Shown piece after piece: positions 1 to 4,796 of a stretch of DNA of 6,647 bases (position 1 is the stretch's first letter; every line of letters starts with the position of its first letter). Where the stretch lies: assembly GCA_031254685.1 (NCBI GenBank), contig JAIRTZ010000124.1, positions 1 through 6,647 of the forward strand, written 5' to 3'. Position numbers and translations under genes: made by a program. Source of the DNA: Methanomassiliicoccaceae archaeon. GTDB lineage: Archaea > Thermoplasmatota > Thermoplasmata > Methanomassiliicoccales > Methanomethylophilaceae. A model generated the notes under the pieces. It made no database searches, had not been told where the DNA came from, and saw only the letters and a list, made by a program, of their open reading frames with translations.

Positions 1-30
1 CGCTTGCGCTTTCTTTACGGTCATTTTCAT
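1..30 (-). CDS. 5' end of an unidentified gene (partial, runs off the left edge)
   Basis: Only the first ten codons are visible, reading MKMTVKKAQA on the minus strand, and they are too few to identify the product. Two in-frame ATGs lie at 28-30 and 22-24. The purine-rich site GAGGGAGG (35-42) sits 4 nt before the first ATG and 10 nt before the second, so either could be used; the second (MTVKKAQA) has the more usual spacing. A strong ribosome binding site, an upstream inverted repeat and a TATA-like element together make a real gene start likely. The function is not inferable from this window. Confidence 0.6.
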   Translation of the reverse strand, partial: MKMTVKKAQA

Positions 31-34
31 AAAA

Positions 35-42
35 CCTCCCTC
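35..42 (-). promoter_or_regulatory. Strong Shine-Dalgarno site of the left-edge gene
   Basis: On the minus strand GAGGGAGG precedes the paired ATG codons at 30 and 24. GGAGG matches the usual archaeal 16S rRNA 3' end. Its presence implies a leadered mRNA, unlike several other operon heads in this window. Confidence 0.6.
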
Positions 43-50
43 AAATCTGT

Positions 51-71
51 CAGGAACCGAGACGGTTCCTG
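51..71. promoter_or_regulatory. Perfect 9-bp inverted repeat, candidate operator or 5' leader hairpin
   Basis: CAGGAACCG (51-59) and CGGTTCCTG (63-71) are exact reverse complements separated by AGA. The repeat lies about 20 bp upstream of the start codon of the left-edge minus-strand gene. It falls where transcription would begin if the AT-rich palindrome at 87-98 is the TATA box. That position suits a repressor operator; as RNA it would form a stable leader hairpin. Which of the two applies cannot be told from sequence. Confidence 0.5.
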
Positions 72-86
72 TTCAGTATCGATAAC

Positions 87-98
87 GTAATATATTAC
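87..98 (-). promoter_or_regulatory. Palindromic TATA-like element for the left-edge gene
   Basis: GTAATATATTAC is a perfect 12-bp palindrome centred near 92.5. An archaeal TATA box here would start minus-strand transcription around 66-68, inside the inverted repeat at 51-71, leaving a leader of about 40 nt that contains the GGAGG site. Because the element is symmetrical it does not itself set direction; the gene at 1-30 does. Confidence 0.5.
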
Positions 99-208
99 TT
101 ATCCTAACGCCGATTACAAACACGCTGGCACCAGCATCCGCGAAGGCGTTCCGCAGAGAATGATGTCATTCGTACCAAGGATCATTTAGCTGTAGTAATT
201 GAAGAGAT
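99..208. other. Gap between the left-edge promoter and tRNA-Tyr; no gene seen
   Basis: I find no convincing coding or RNA gene here. Two short inverted repeats occur: GCTGG/CCAGC (124-135, 2-nt loop) and GAATGA/TCATTC (158-171, 2-nt spacer). The stretch lies downstream of the minus-strand tRNA, but the repeats have no adjoining T-tract that would clearly mark a terminator. Confidence 0.4.
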
Positions 209-320
209 TGGTCCCGACTCCCGGATTTGAACTAGGGATCTGCTGATTTCTGCGGCTGTATCGGAAATTCCGAGAACTCATCTACAGTCAGCCGCTATAG
301 CCAGTCTAAGCTAAGTCGGG
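209..320 (-). tRNA. tRNA-Tyr (anticodon GUA) with a 34-nt intron and encoded CCA
   Basis: The gene reads on the minus strand: exon 1 is 282-320, the intron 248-281 and exon 2 209-247. The acceptor stem is a perfect 7-bp CCCGACT/AGTCGGG, giving the C1-G72 pair and A73 discriminator that are archaeal tyrosine identity elements. The 3' CCA is encoded (209-211). U8-A9, the D-loop GG and the T-loop TTCAAAT are present. The anticodon stem is GCTGA/TCAGC, and loop CTGTAG|A carries GTA at 34-36. The intron sits between positions 37 and 38, the canonical archaeal site, and a bulge-helix-bulge can be drawn: exon CTGT with intron GCAG, bulges AGA and AAA. Oddities: U13-U22 in the D stem, and an A52-C62 mismatch beside a U51-G63 wobble in the T stem. 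The mature length is 78 nt with CCA. Splicing would need the archaeal endonuclease and ligase. Confidence 0.93.
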
Positions 321-340
321 TAGTCTTGCATAAAAGATTG

Positions 341-357
341 CATATTTATATTTTGGC
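341..357 (-). promoter_or_regulatory. TATA box/BRE of the tRNA-Tyr gene
   Basis: On the minus strand CCAAAATATAAATATG lies with its centre near 348, about 27 bp upstream of tRNA nucleotide 1 at 320. This is the spacing expected for an archaeal TBP/TFB promoter starting at or just before the tRNA 5' end. The element begins only about 20 bp after the stop codon of the PAC2-family gene, so the tRNA appears to be transcribed on its own rather than only by read-through. Confidence 0.7.
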
Positions 358-374
358 AACTTCCGCGGGACAAT

Positions 375-1121
375 TCATCCGATGTAGCCGAGGTGCCCCT
401 TGCTCTGGTCCTCTGCTATCTCCTTGATCTTCGACGTGAACTCTTCCATCTGCTGGGAGCGCTCGTCAAGCTCCTTCATGTCGATCTCCAGCCCGAGTAT
501 GCCTGTCAGCACCTTCAGCAGGACGCTTGAGCTCTTGTGATCGATAAAGAAACCCGACGTCTCGCCCATGAGGCACACCGCGTCTATCCCGAGGACCTTG
601 CTCATCCCGAGGATCAGGCCGCTTGCGCCCGCGATGCCCGCGCTCGGTTCGCCCGGGACGAACGTGACGCCGTGCCCCTCAAGGTCCGCCTTAAGCGATA
701 CGGACGTCACCGCGCCGAGAACTCTGGGATTTTCGACGACGTTGCCGATGCCGTAGCCGCCGAGTGTGAAAATTTTCGTGACGTTGAGAGAAACGATCAT
801 CTTCATGATGTCCTCCGCCATCTCGTACTGTCCCTCGGCGGTGAGCCCCTGGCAGTCCCCCAGCAGCAGGACAAGGTCATGCTCGCCGATGTCGGTCACA
901 TAGTACAATGAATTGCAGGCGAGCTGCGCGACGCAATCCGTGTCGAGCATCACCTGCGGCGGAAAATGCTTGGAATAGATGTCCGCGAGCTTCTTGATGT
1001 TCAATTTCTCTGCGAGATGGTCCGCGGCGATCTTCCCGACGTTGCCGACCCCCGGTAACCCTTCGATGAATATCGGGGCCTTAAGCTTGGGCCAATCCTC
1101 ATGTATTACGACATTTTCCAT
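375..1121 (-). CDS. PAC2-family proteasome assembly chaperone-like protein
   Basis: The predicted 248-residue protein resembles the archaeal PAC2 family (COG2047), whose characterised relatives help assemble proteasome alpha and beta rings in the cytoplasm; the function here is inferred from the family. The N-terminal stretch ENVVIHE...PIFIEGLPGVGNVGK, with the glycine-rich GLPGVGNVG at about residues 21-29, is typical. So are the later TLGGYGIG and PSAGIAGASGLILG segments. The last 35 or so residues are charged and probably helical. An in-frame ATG at 1130 would add MAR, but AGGAG lies only 1 nt from it and 10 nt from the ATG at 1121, so the shorter form is preferred. The start overlaps the end of nop10 by 23 nt, which points to translational coupling in the eL42-eS27-aIF2a-nop10 operon. 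Confidence 0.88.
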   Translation of the reverse strand: MENVVIHEDWPKLKAPIFIEGLPGVGNVGKIAADHLAEKLNIKKLADIYSKHFPPQVMLDTDCVAQLACNSLYYVTDIGEHDLVLLLGDCQGLTAEGQYEMAEDIMKMIVSLNVTKIFTLGGYGIGNVVENPRVLGAVTSVSLKADLEGHGVTFVPGEPSAGIAGASGLILGMSKVLGIDAVCLMGETSGFFIDHKSSSVLLKVLTGILGLEIDMKELDERSQQMEEFTSKIKEIAEDQSKGHLGYIG

Positions 1122-1284
1122 TCTCGCCATACTCCTTTATGATCGTCCTTCTTCTGTACTCGCCGTAACGGTCGTCGGGCGAATATTTCGCAGGCAGCGG
1201 GGTCACCGACGGTGAACCGCATCTGCAGACATCGCTCAGTACGTACTCACCGCACTTCGGACATTTCTTCATCTGCGATCTCAT
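1099..1284 (-). CDS. nop10: H/ACA RNP protein Nop10
   Basis: Nop10 is the small core protein of archaeal H/ACA guide RNPs. With Cbf5, Gar1 and L7Ae it supports RNA-guided pseudouridylation of rRNA. The product reads MRSQMKKCPKCGEYVLSDVCRCG..., followed by LPAKYSPDDRYGEYRRR, the conserved linker that lies on Cbf5. Its length of about 61 residues (57 from the inner ATG at 1272) fits the family. The N-terminal zinc ribbon is unusual: the first knuckle is CPKC, but the second is CRC rather than the usual C-x2-C. Start choice is open. A GTG at 1290 overlaps the aIF2a stop as GTGA, an ATG is at 1284, and an ATG at 1272 gives the common MKKCPKCG beginning. No strong Shine-Dalgarno is seen, so coupling to the upstream gene is likely. 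Confidence 0.92.
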   Translation of the reverse strand: MRSQMKKCPKCGEYVLSDVCRCGSPSVTPLPAKYSPDDRYGEYRRRTIIKEYGENGKCRNT

Positions 1285-1286
1285 GG

Positions 1287-2069
1287 TCACTTGCTCTCAC
1301 GTCTGAGGACGGCCTCGCCGCCCGCCTTCACAAGATCGTCTATGACCGCCGACGACACCACTTTCATAATATCCTCGGCCTCTTTGTAATCGTCCGCCGT
1401 TATGACGACGCGGTAGCGCGGCGCGCCGACGTATTGCAACACAACGTTGGAATCCTTCGCCGCCTTCTCGCCCTTCTTCATGGCGTTCTTTATCAGATCC
1501 ACGCCGTTCGGCGCCGATGAACGCAATTCGAGTATGCCCTCGATCTGCACGTACGGCAGCGTAACGTTCTCGTTCGCGACCTCCACGAAAATGTCTATCC
1601 ATTTGCCCGTGAACTCTTCCCTGAACTCATCGGCGGAGGCGGCGACGGCCTCGAAGGCGCCGTACAGCGTTTCGTACGTTTCCAAGACCTTGTTGCCGAA
1701 CGAGGCCCAGGCGTCGTCAACGGACATCGATAACCGTTCGGCAACGATCTCCATTAATTTTTCCGCCTTCTTCTCGTTCTTCCACTGTTGTATCTTCTCT
1801 CTCTTCTGATGCTCGTTCACGGACTTCAGCGAAAGGTCGATGTGGCCCTTCGAAGAATCGACGCCGAGAACTTTGCATACGATCTTCTGCCCTTCCCTGA
1901 TGAAATCCCTGATGTACTTCACCCAGCCCGTGGTCACGTCCCGGACATGCACGAACCCTTCTTTGTCGTCGTATTCGTCAAGCGTTACGAAGGCACCGAA
2001 GTTCTTCACGCTCTTGACGGTGCAGACAACAAGTTCGCCATCCTCCGGGAAACCTCGGGCCCTCGACAT
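1287..2069 (-). CDS. eif2a: Translation initiation factor aIF2, alpha subunit
   Basis: The 260-residue protein is the alpha subunit of the archaeal initiation factor aIF2, which with the gamma subunit carries initiator Met-tRNA to the small ribosomal subunit. Residues about 9-86 form an S1-type OB fold (GELVVCTVKSVKNFGAFVTL, EGFVHVRDV...GWVKYIRDF, then HIDLSLKSV). A lysine- and glutamate-rich helical middle domain follows. The C-terminal alpha/beta domain (about 175-255) includes the APRYRVVITADDYKEAE segment typical of the family. Full length is as expected. The ATG shares one base with the eS27 stop (TGATG). A good Shine-Dalgarno, GAGGTGGTC, lies inside the end of the eS27 gene 8 nt or less upstream. 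The stop overlaps a possible GTG start of nop10. Confidence 0.96.
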   Translation of the reverse strand: MSRARGFPEDGELVVCTVKSVKNFGAFVTLDEYDDKEGFVHVRDVTTGWVKYIRDFIREGQKIVCKVLGVDSSKGHIDLSLKSVNEHQKREKIQQWKNEKKAEKLMEIVAERLSMSVDDAWASFGNKVLETYETLYGAFEAVAASADEFREEFTGKWIDIFVEVANENVTLPYVQIEGILELRSSAPNGVDLIKNAMKKGEKAAKDSNVVLQYVGAPRYRVVITADDYKEAEDIMKVVSSAVIDDLVKAGGEAVLRRESK

Positions 2070-2236
2070 CAGCCGACCACCTCAAGCACTTCGCCCTTTA
2101 TGTCACCGACACCGCCCTTGGGTGTGATGAGGGTCGAACCGCATACGTGGCAGGTGACCGTGGTCGCAGCGCGTCGGAACCCGACCTGCTCGTTCCCGCA
2201 ATCCTTGCATTTTATCCTTATGAAATCGTTGACCAT
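2069..2236 (-). CDS. rps27e: 30S ribosomal protein eS27 (S27e)
   Basis: This 55-residue gene lies between eL42 and aIF2a. It translates as MVNDFIRIKCKDCGNEQVGF, then RRAATTVTCHVCGSTLITPKGG and GDIKGEVLEVVG. Two C-x2-C pairs (CKDC at 10-13 and CHVC at 29-32) make the zinc finger that defines archaeal and eukaryotic eS27, a small-subunit ribosomal protein. GGAG ending 7 nt before the ATG, running into TGATC, is an extended Shine-Dalgarno that also contains the eL42 stop codon. The gap to eL42 is 4 nt, and the stop shares its last base with the aIF2a start. Length and order agree with the conserved archaeal cluster. Confidence 0.95.
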   Translation of the reverse strand: MVNDFIRIKCKDCGNEQVGFRRAATTVTCHVCGSTLITPKGGVGDIKGEVLEVVG

Positions 2237-2240
2237 GTGA

Positions 2241-2519
2241 TCACTCCGTTAGTTCGAACTTTTTCGCTCTGAGACACGGCTTCAGGTGTGCTTTCTTGCA
2301 CGTACCGCATCTGAATCTGATGTTGACCCTCTTCGTGGGCTTCTCTCTGCCTTCCGGCTTAGGCCTGGGGAAACCTCCGTAACCTGCGGTCACCTTTCTG
2401 AATCTCCTCTGACCCCATTTGAGCTCACTGGCCTTCTTTTTCTTGACCCTCTCCACATCGTGCGCGGTGTGGGTCTTGCAATAAGGACAGTAAGTCTGTA
2501 TGACTCTGGGCTTCTTCAT
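2241..2519 (-). CDS. rpl44e: 50S ribosomal protein eL42 (L44e)
   Basis: This 92-residue large-subunit protein sits near the ribosomal E site in archaea and eukaryotes. It shows the family signature throughout: TYCPYCKTHTAH (zinc pair C11/C14), ASELKWGQRRFRKVTAGYGGFPRPKPEGREK (about 30-60), and RFRCGTCKKAH (second pair C71/C74). Three in-frame starts exist, GTG at 2531 and ATGs at 2525 and 2519. The GGTGA Shine-Dalgarno (about 2528-2532) sits 8 nt from the 2519 ATG, and starting there gives the usual MKxPR-like beginning, so it is preferred. It is the first gene of the operon, with a clear TATA box about 50 bp upstream of the start. Confidence 0.96.
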   Translation of the reverse strand: MKKPRVIQTYCPYCKTHTAHDVERVKKKKASELKWGQRRFRKVTAGYGGFPRPKPEGREKPTKRVNIRFRCGTCKKAHLKPCLRAKKFELTE

Positions 2520-2564
2520 ATGCATATTCACCCCTATAAGGGAACAAAGTTTGCTAATAACGAT

Positions 2565-2578
2565 GTTATATAAAAAGG
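2565..2578 (-). promoter_or_regulatory. TATA box/BRE of the eL42-eS27-aIF2a-nop10-PAC2 operon
   Basis: The minus-strand sequence CCTTTTTATATAAC is a good archaeal TATA element centred near 2571, predicting a start near 2545 and a 5' leader of about 25 nt. The leader carries GGGGTGA as its ribosome binding site, so this operon is leadered. A short CCCT/AGGG hairpin (2532-2542) in the leader could partly cover that site, but it is only 4 bp. Confidence 0.7.
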
Positions 2579-2616
2579 CTCACACTATTATATTAAAACG
2601 GAAAAGCGGGCGCGCC
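2572..2616 (-). terminator. Likely transcription terminator after rpiA
   Basis: On the minus strand, about 22 nt after the rpiA stop, the palindrome GGCGCGCC (2609-2616) is followed by T-tracts at 2602-2605, 2595-2598 and 2572-2576. Archaeal RNA polymerase stops at oligo-T runs, so this arrangement should end the creatininase-rpiA transcript. The last T-tract coincides with the next operon's TATA box. Confidence 0.5.
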
Positions 2617-2638
2617 TGAAAATTTACCGAAACGAGGG

Positions 2639-3313
2639 TCACATCATCCGGACGGTGCCGTCCGCCGACGCTATCACGACGGCGTTCGCGGTGTTCAGGA
2701 ACAGCCCGTTGTCGATGACGCCGGGTATCACATTCAGCCGGGTCTCCAGGAAGAACGGGTTCTCGATGCCCCCGAATCTGCAGTCGTAGATGTAATTGCC
2801 GCCGTCCGTGACGAACGGTTTTCCCTCGTGCATCCGGAGCGTCACGGTGCATCCCTGCTTTTCCAAAGCTTTTCTGGTCTTCATGTGGCCGAATTGCAGA
2901 ACCTCCACGGGAAGCGCCCCCTTCGAGCCGAGCTTATCGACAAGTTTGGACTCGTCCACTATGATGACCTCTGTCTTCGATACGGAGGCGACTATCTTCT
3001 CGCGCAGCAAAGCGCCGCCGAACCCCTTGATCAGCTGCATCTCGGGGTCCACTTCGTCGGCGCCGTCAATGGTCACGTCAATGGATTCGACGCTGTCGAT
3101 GTCCACGACGGTAAGGCCGCATTCCTTCGCGATCTTCTCGGTATGCACGGATGTCGCAACGCATACGAGCTTGAATCCCATCTGCGCAAGCTTGCCGATG
3201 GCCTGTATCGCGTAGAACGCGGTGGTCCCGGTCCCGAGGCCGACGGTCATCCCGTCCTTGACGAAATCGTGCACGGCCTTCTCCGCGGCCATCTGTTTGA
3301 GGTTAGATGTCAT
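2639..3313 (-). CDS. rpiA: Ribose-5-phosphate isomerase A
   Basis: The 224-residue enzyme interconverts ribose 5-phosphate and ribulose 5-phosphate in the cytoplasm, supplying nucleotide, riboflavin and other pentose-dependent pathways. It has the phosphate loop GLGTGTTA (25-32), the catalytic DGADEVDP (D83 and D86), LIK (K96) and REK (E105); these correspond to E. coli D81, D84, K94 and E103. The VIIVDESKLV segment and the C-terminal NVIPGVIDNGLFL are also typical, and the length is normal. One difference is KGFGG (96-100), with Phe98 where relatives usually have Gly. The start ATG overlaps the upstream gene's TGA as ATGA, and AGGGA lies 6 nt upstream, so the two genes are probably co-transcribed and coupled. 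Confidence 0.95.
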   Translation of the reverse strand: MTSNLKQMAAEKAVHDFVKDGMTVGLGTGTTAFYAIQAIGKLAQMGFKLVCVATSVHTEKIAKECGLTVVDIDSVESIDVTIDGADEVDPEMQLIKGFGGALLREKIVASVSKTEVIIVDESKLVDKLGSKGALPVEVLQFGHMKTRKALEKQGCTVTLRMHEGKPFVTDGGNYIYDCRFGGIENPFFLETRLNVIPGVIDNGLFLNTANAVVIASADGTVRMM

Positions 3314-4014
3314 TTGAGGTCCCTGTCCAGCATACGAATAAGCGTATCTGCGATATAATTATTCATACTCTCCCCGAGCTCGGCGGACGCATTCTTCGTA
3401 TCGCCGACGATGCCGTCGGGTATGCATGACGATGCGTCCTGCAGCACCACGCCGTTGGCATGGACGAACTTTCCCTTCGGACGTTCCTTCTTAACTGTCG
3501 CGGGATCAATGGCCAGCATCCGCGACGTCTCGATCATCCCGCCGTGGCCGTCGCCGTCGAAGCAGAATTCCTTCTCCGCTCTCGCGATCTCGAAATCAGA
3601 GACGAACATGATCTTCGTGTCATGTTCCGATACGATATCGCGGCACGCTTCCGTCACCGCGGCCATATGCGACGTCCCGCAGTGCCCGCTGACGATCAGT
3701 ATCTTACGGACGCGGTGCTCAATGAACGATTCCAGGATATCGTACATCACTGAACGCAGCGTATCGAAGGTCAGGCTTATCGTCCCGGGCACGTTCTTCA
3801 GCGACGAATGATTGCCGTACGGCAGCGCGGGGGCGACAAGCACATTATCTTTTTTCGCTGATATCATATCGGCCACGCGTTCCGCCTGGAACGTGTCCGT
3901 TCCCAGCGGCAAATGCGTGCCGTGCGCCTCCGTGGCGCCGATCGGGATGATAAGCAACGTGCTCTTCGTAACAGCCTTTCTGAACTCGTCCGATGTGATC
4001 CTGTCCACTCTCAT
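3310..4014 (-). CDS. Creatininase-family amidohydrolase, possibly the FAPy deformylase ArfB
   Basis: The 234-residue protein belongs to the creatininase family of metal-dependent amidohydrolases. Motifs in order: IPIGATEAHGTHLPLGTDT (24-42) with likely ligands E29, H31 and D40; LPYGNHSSLKNVPGTISL (64-81); VSGHCGTSH (108-116), a variant of the usual NGHGGN, with H111; DGHGGMIETS (155-164) with E162; and GDTKNASAELGE (204-215). In methanogens a family member, ArfB, removes formate from the GTP-derived pyrimidine in riboflavin and F420 synthesis. That is the best guess here, supported by the coupling to rpiA, but family members act on several substrates, so no symbol is assigned. It is divergent from dph6 and has no Shine-Dalgarno; an AT-rich element about 26 bp upstream implies a leaderless mRNA. 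Confidence 0.85.
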   Translation of the reverse strand: MRVDRITSDEFRKAVTKSTLLIIPIGATEAHGTHLPLGTDTFQAERVADMISAKKDNVLVAPALPYGNHSSLKNVPGTISLTFDTLRSVMYDILESFIEHRVRKILIVSGHCGTSHMAAVTEACRDIVSEHDTKIMFVSDFEIARAEKEFCFDGDGHGGMIETSRMLAIDPATVKKERPKGKFVHANGVVLQDASSCIPDGIVGDTKNASAELGESMNNYIADTLIRMLDRDLK

Positions 4015-4065
4015 AGAGGCGGGAACGGCATCAACAAATTAAACTATGGCGGCGATACGCAGGCA
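4015..4065. promoter_or_regulatory. Divergent promoter shared by the creatininase-family gene and dph6
   Basis: Only 51 bp separate the two start codons. The single AT-rich block, AAATTAAACTA at 4036-4046, is centred near 4040, about 26 bp from the ATG at 4014 (minus) and from the ATG at 4066 (plus). This is the spacing from an archaeal TATA box to the transcription start, so both mRNAs could begin at their start codons. Neither gene has a good Shine-Dalgarno, which agrees with leaderless translation. Confidence 0.55.
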
Positions 4066-4752
4066 ATGAGACTGGCCGCATTGTACTCGGGAGGAAAGGA
4101 TTCGACGCTTGCGATGTACACCGCGGAGCAGATGGGCCACGATGTCGCGTACATAGTGAACATCATCCCGGACTCGGACGATTCGATGATATTCCATGTC
4201 CCGAATTCGAACATCGTTCCGCTGCTCGCAGACTCCATGAAAAAACGGCTTGTCACGGCAACCACAGGCGGTAACGAGGAGGACGATATGAACGCGCTCC
4301 GCAAGGCATTGAAAGGTCTCGACATAGACGGCGTCGTAACGGGCGCGGTATGGTCGGATTATCAGTGGGAACGGATGAATATCGTTTGCGATGAGCTCGG
4401 GATCGTCTGTATGTCCCCGCTGTGGAGAAAGGATCAGGACATTGTGATGAGCGAGCTGATCGATTCCGGGATCTCCGCGGTGATAGTCGGCGTCTATGCG
4501 GACGGCCTCGATGATACATGGCTGGGACGGGACGTAGGCGGTTCGTACGAAGACCTGAAAAGATTGAGCGCAAAGAAGAAGGTAAGCGTGATAGGCGAGG
4601 GCGGAGAATACGAATCGCTGACCCTCGATTCTCCGATGCAATCGTCGGTACTGACGATAACAGAAAGCGAGAAGGAATGGAACGGCCGTTCGGGGACCCT
4701 TAGCGTAAAACGCGCGGGGCTGATCAAGAAAGAAACCCGTCCGAAAAAATAA
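4066..4752 (+). CDS. dph6: Diphthine--ammonia ligase (Dph6-type ATP pyrophosphatase)
   Basis: The predicted 228-residue protein is a Dph6/ATP-PPase family member. The last step of diphthamide synthesis on elongation factor 2 is the ATP-dependent amidation of diphthine, which this family performs in the cytoplasm. Visible motifs: the PP-loop YSGGKDSTLAM (7-17), MIFHVPN (41-47), the GAVWSDYQWER region (93-103), the PLWRKDQ segment (118-124) and GEGGEYESLTLDSP (177-190). The open frame extends back to 3913, but that extension reads antisense across the creatininase gene and lacks family sequence. The ATG at 4066 gives MRLAALYSGGKDS, the normal N-terminus. Only a weak AGG precedes it, and the AT-rich element 26 bp upstream suggests a leaderless start. 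The lysine-rich C-terminus is slightly extended. Confidence 0.93.
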   Translation: MRLAALYSGGKDSTLAMYTAEQMGHDVAYIVNIIPDSDDSMIFHVPNSNIVPLLADSMKKRLVTATTGGNEEDDMNALRKALKGLDIDGVVTGAVWSDYQWERMNIVCDELGIVCMSPLWRKDQDIVMSELIDSGISAVIVGVYADGLDDTWLGRDVGGSYEDLKRLSAKKKVSVIGEGGEYESLTLDSPMQSSVLTITESEKEWNGRSGTLSVKRAGLIKKETRPKK

Positions 4753-4796
4753 TGTGCACCCGCTGACCGCACACCTTCGCCCCGAACGCCGGTGCA

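Noticed and set aside
124..171. Two short inverted repeats in the gap left of tRNA-Tyr considered as a small RNA or terminator
   Set aside because: Stems of 5-6 bp with 2-nt loops cannot fold well as RNA, and no promoter or T-tract accompanies them.
2584..2598. Second TATA-like stretch (TTTTAATATAATAG on the minus strand) upstream of the eL42 promoter
   Set aside because: It would start transcription inside the better TATA box at 2565-2578, and its T-runs are explained by termination after rpiA.
3913..4065. Upstream extension of the dph6 reading frame by 51 codons
   Set aside because: It reads antisense through the 5' end of the creatininase gene, is arginine-rich like a shadow frame, and lacks Dph6 family sequence; the PP-loop belongs near the N-terminus, as from the ATG at 4066.
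4755..4796. Inverted repeat TGCACC/GGTGCA between the convergent dph6 and unknown-function genes
   Set aside because: The arms are 6 bp with a loop of about 30 nt and no following T-tract, too weak to call a terminator.
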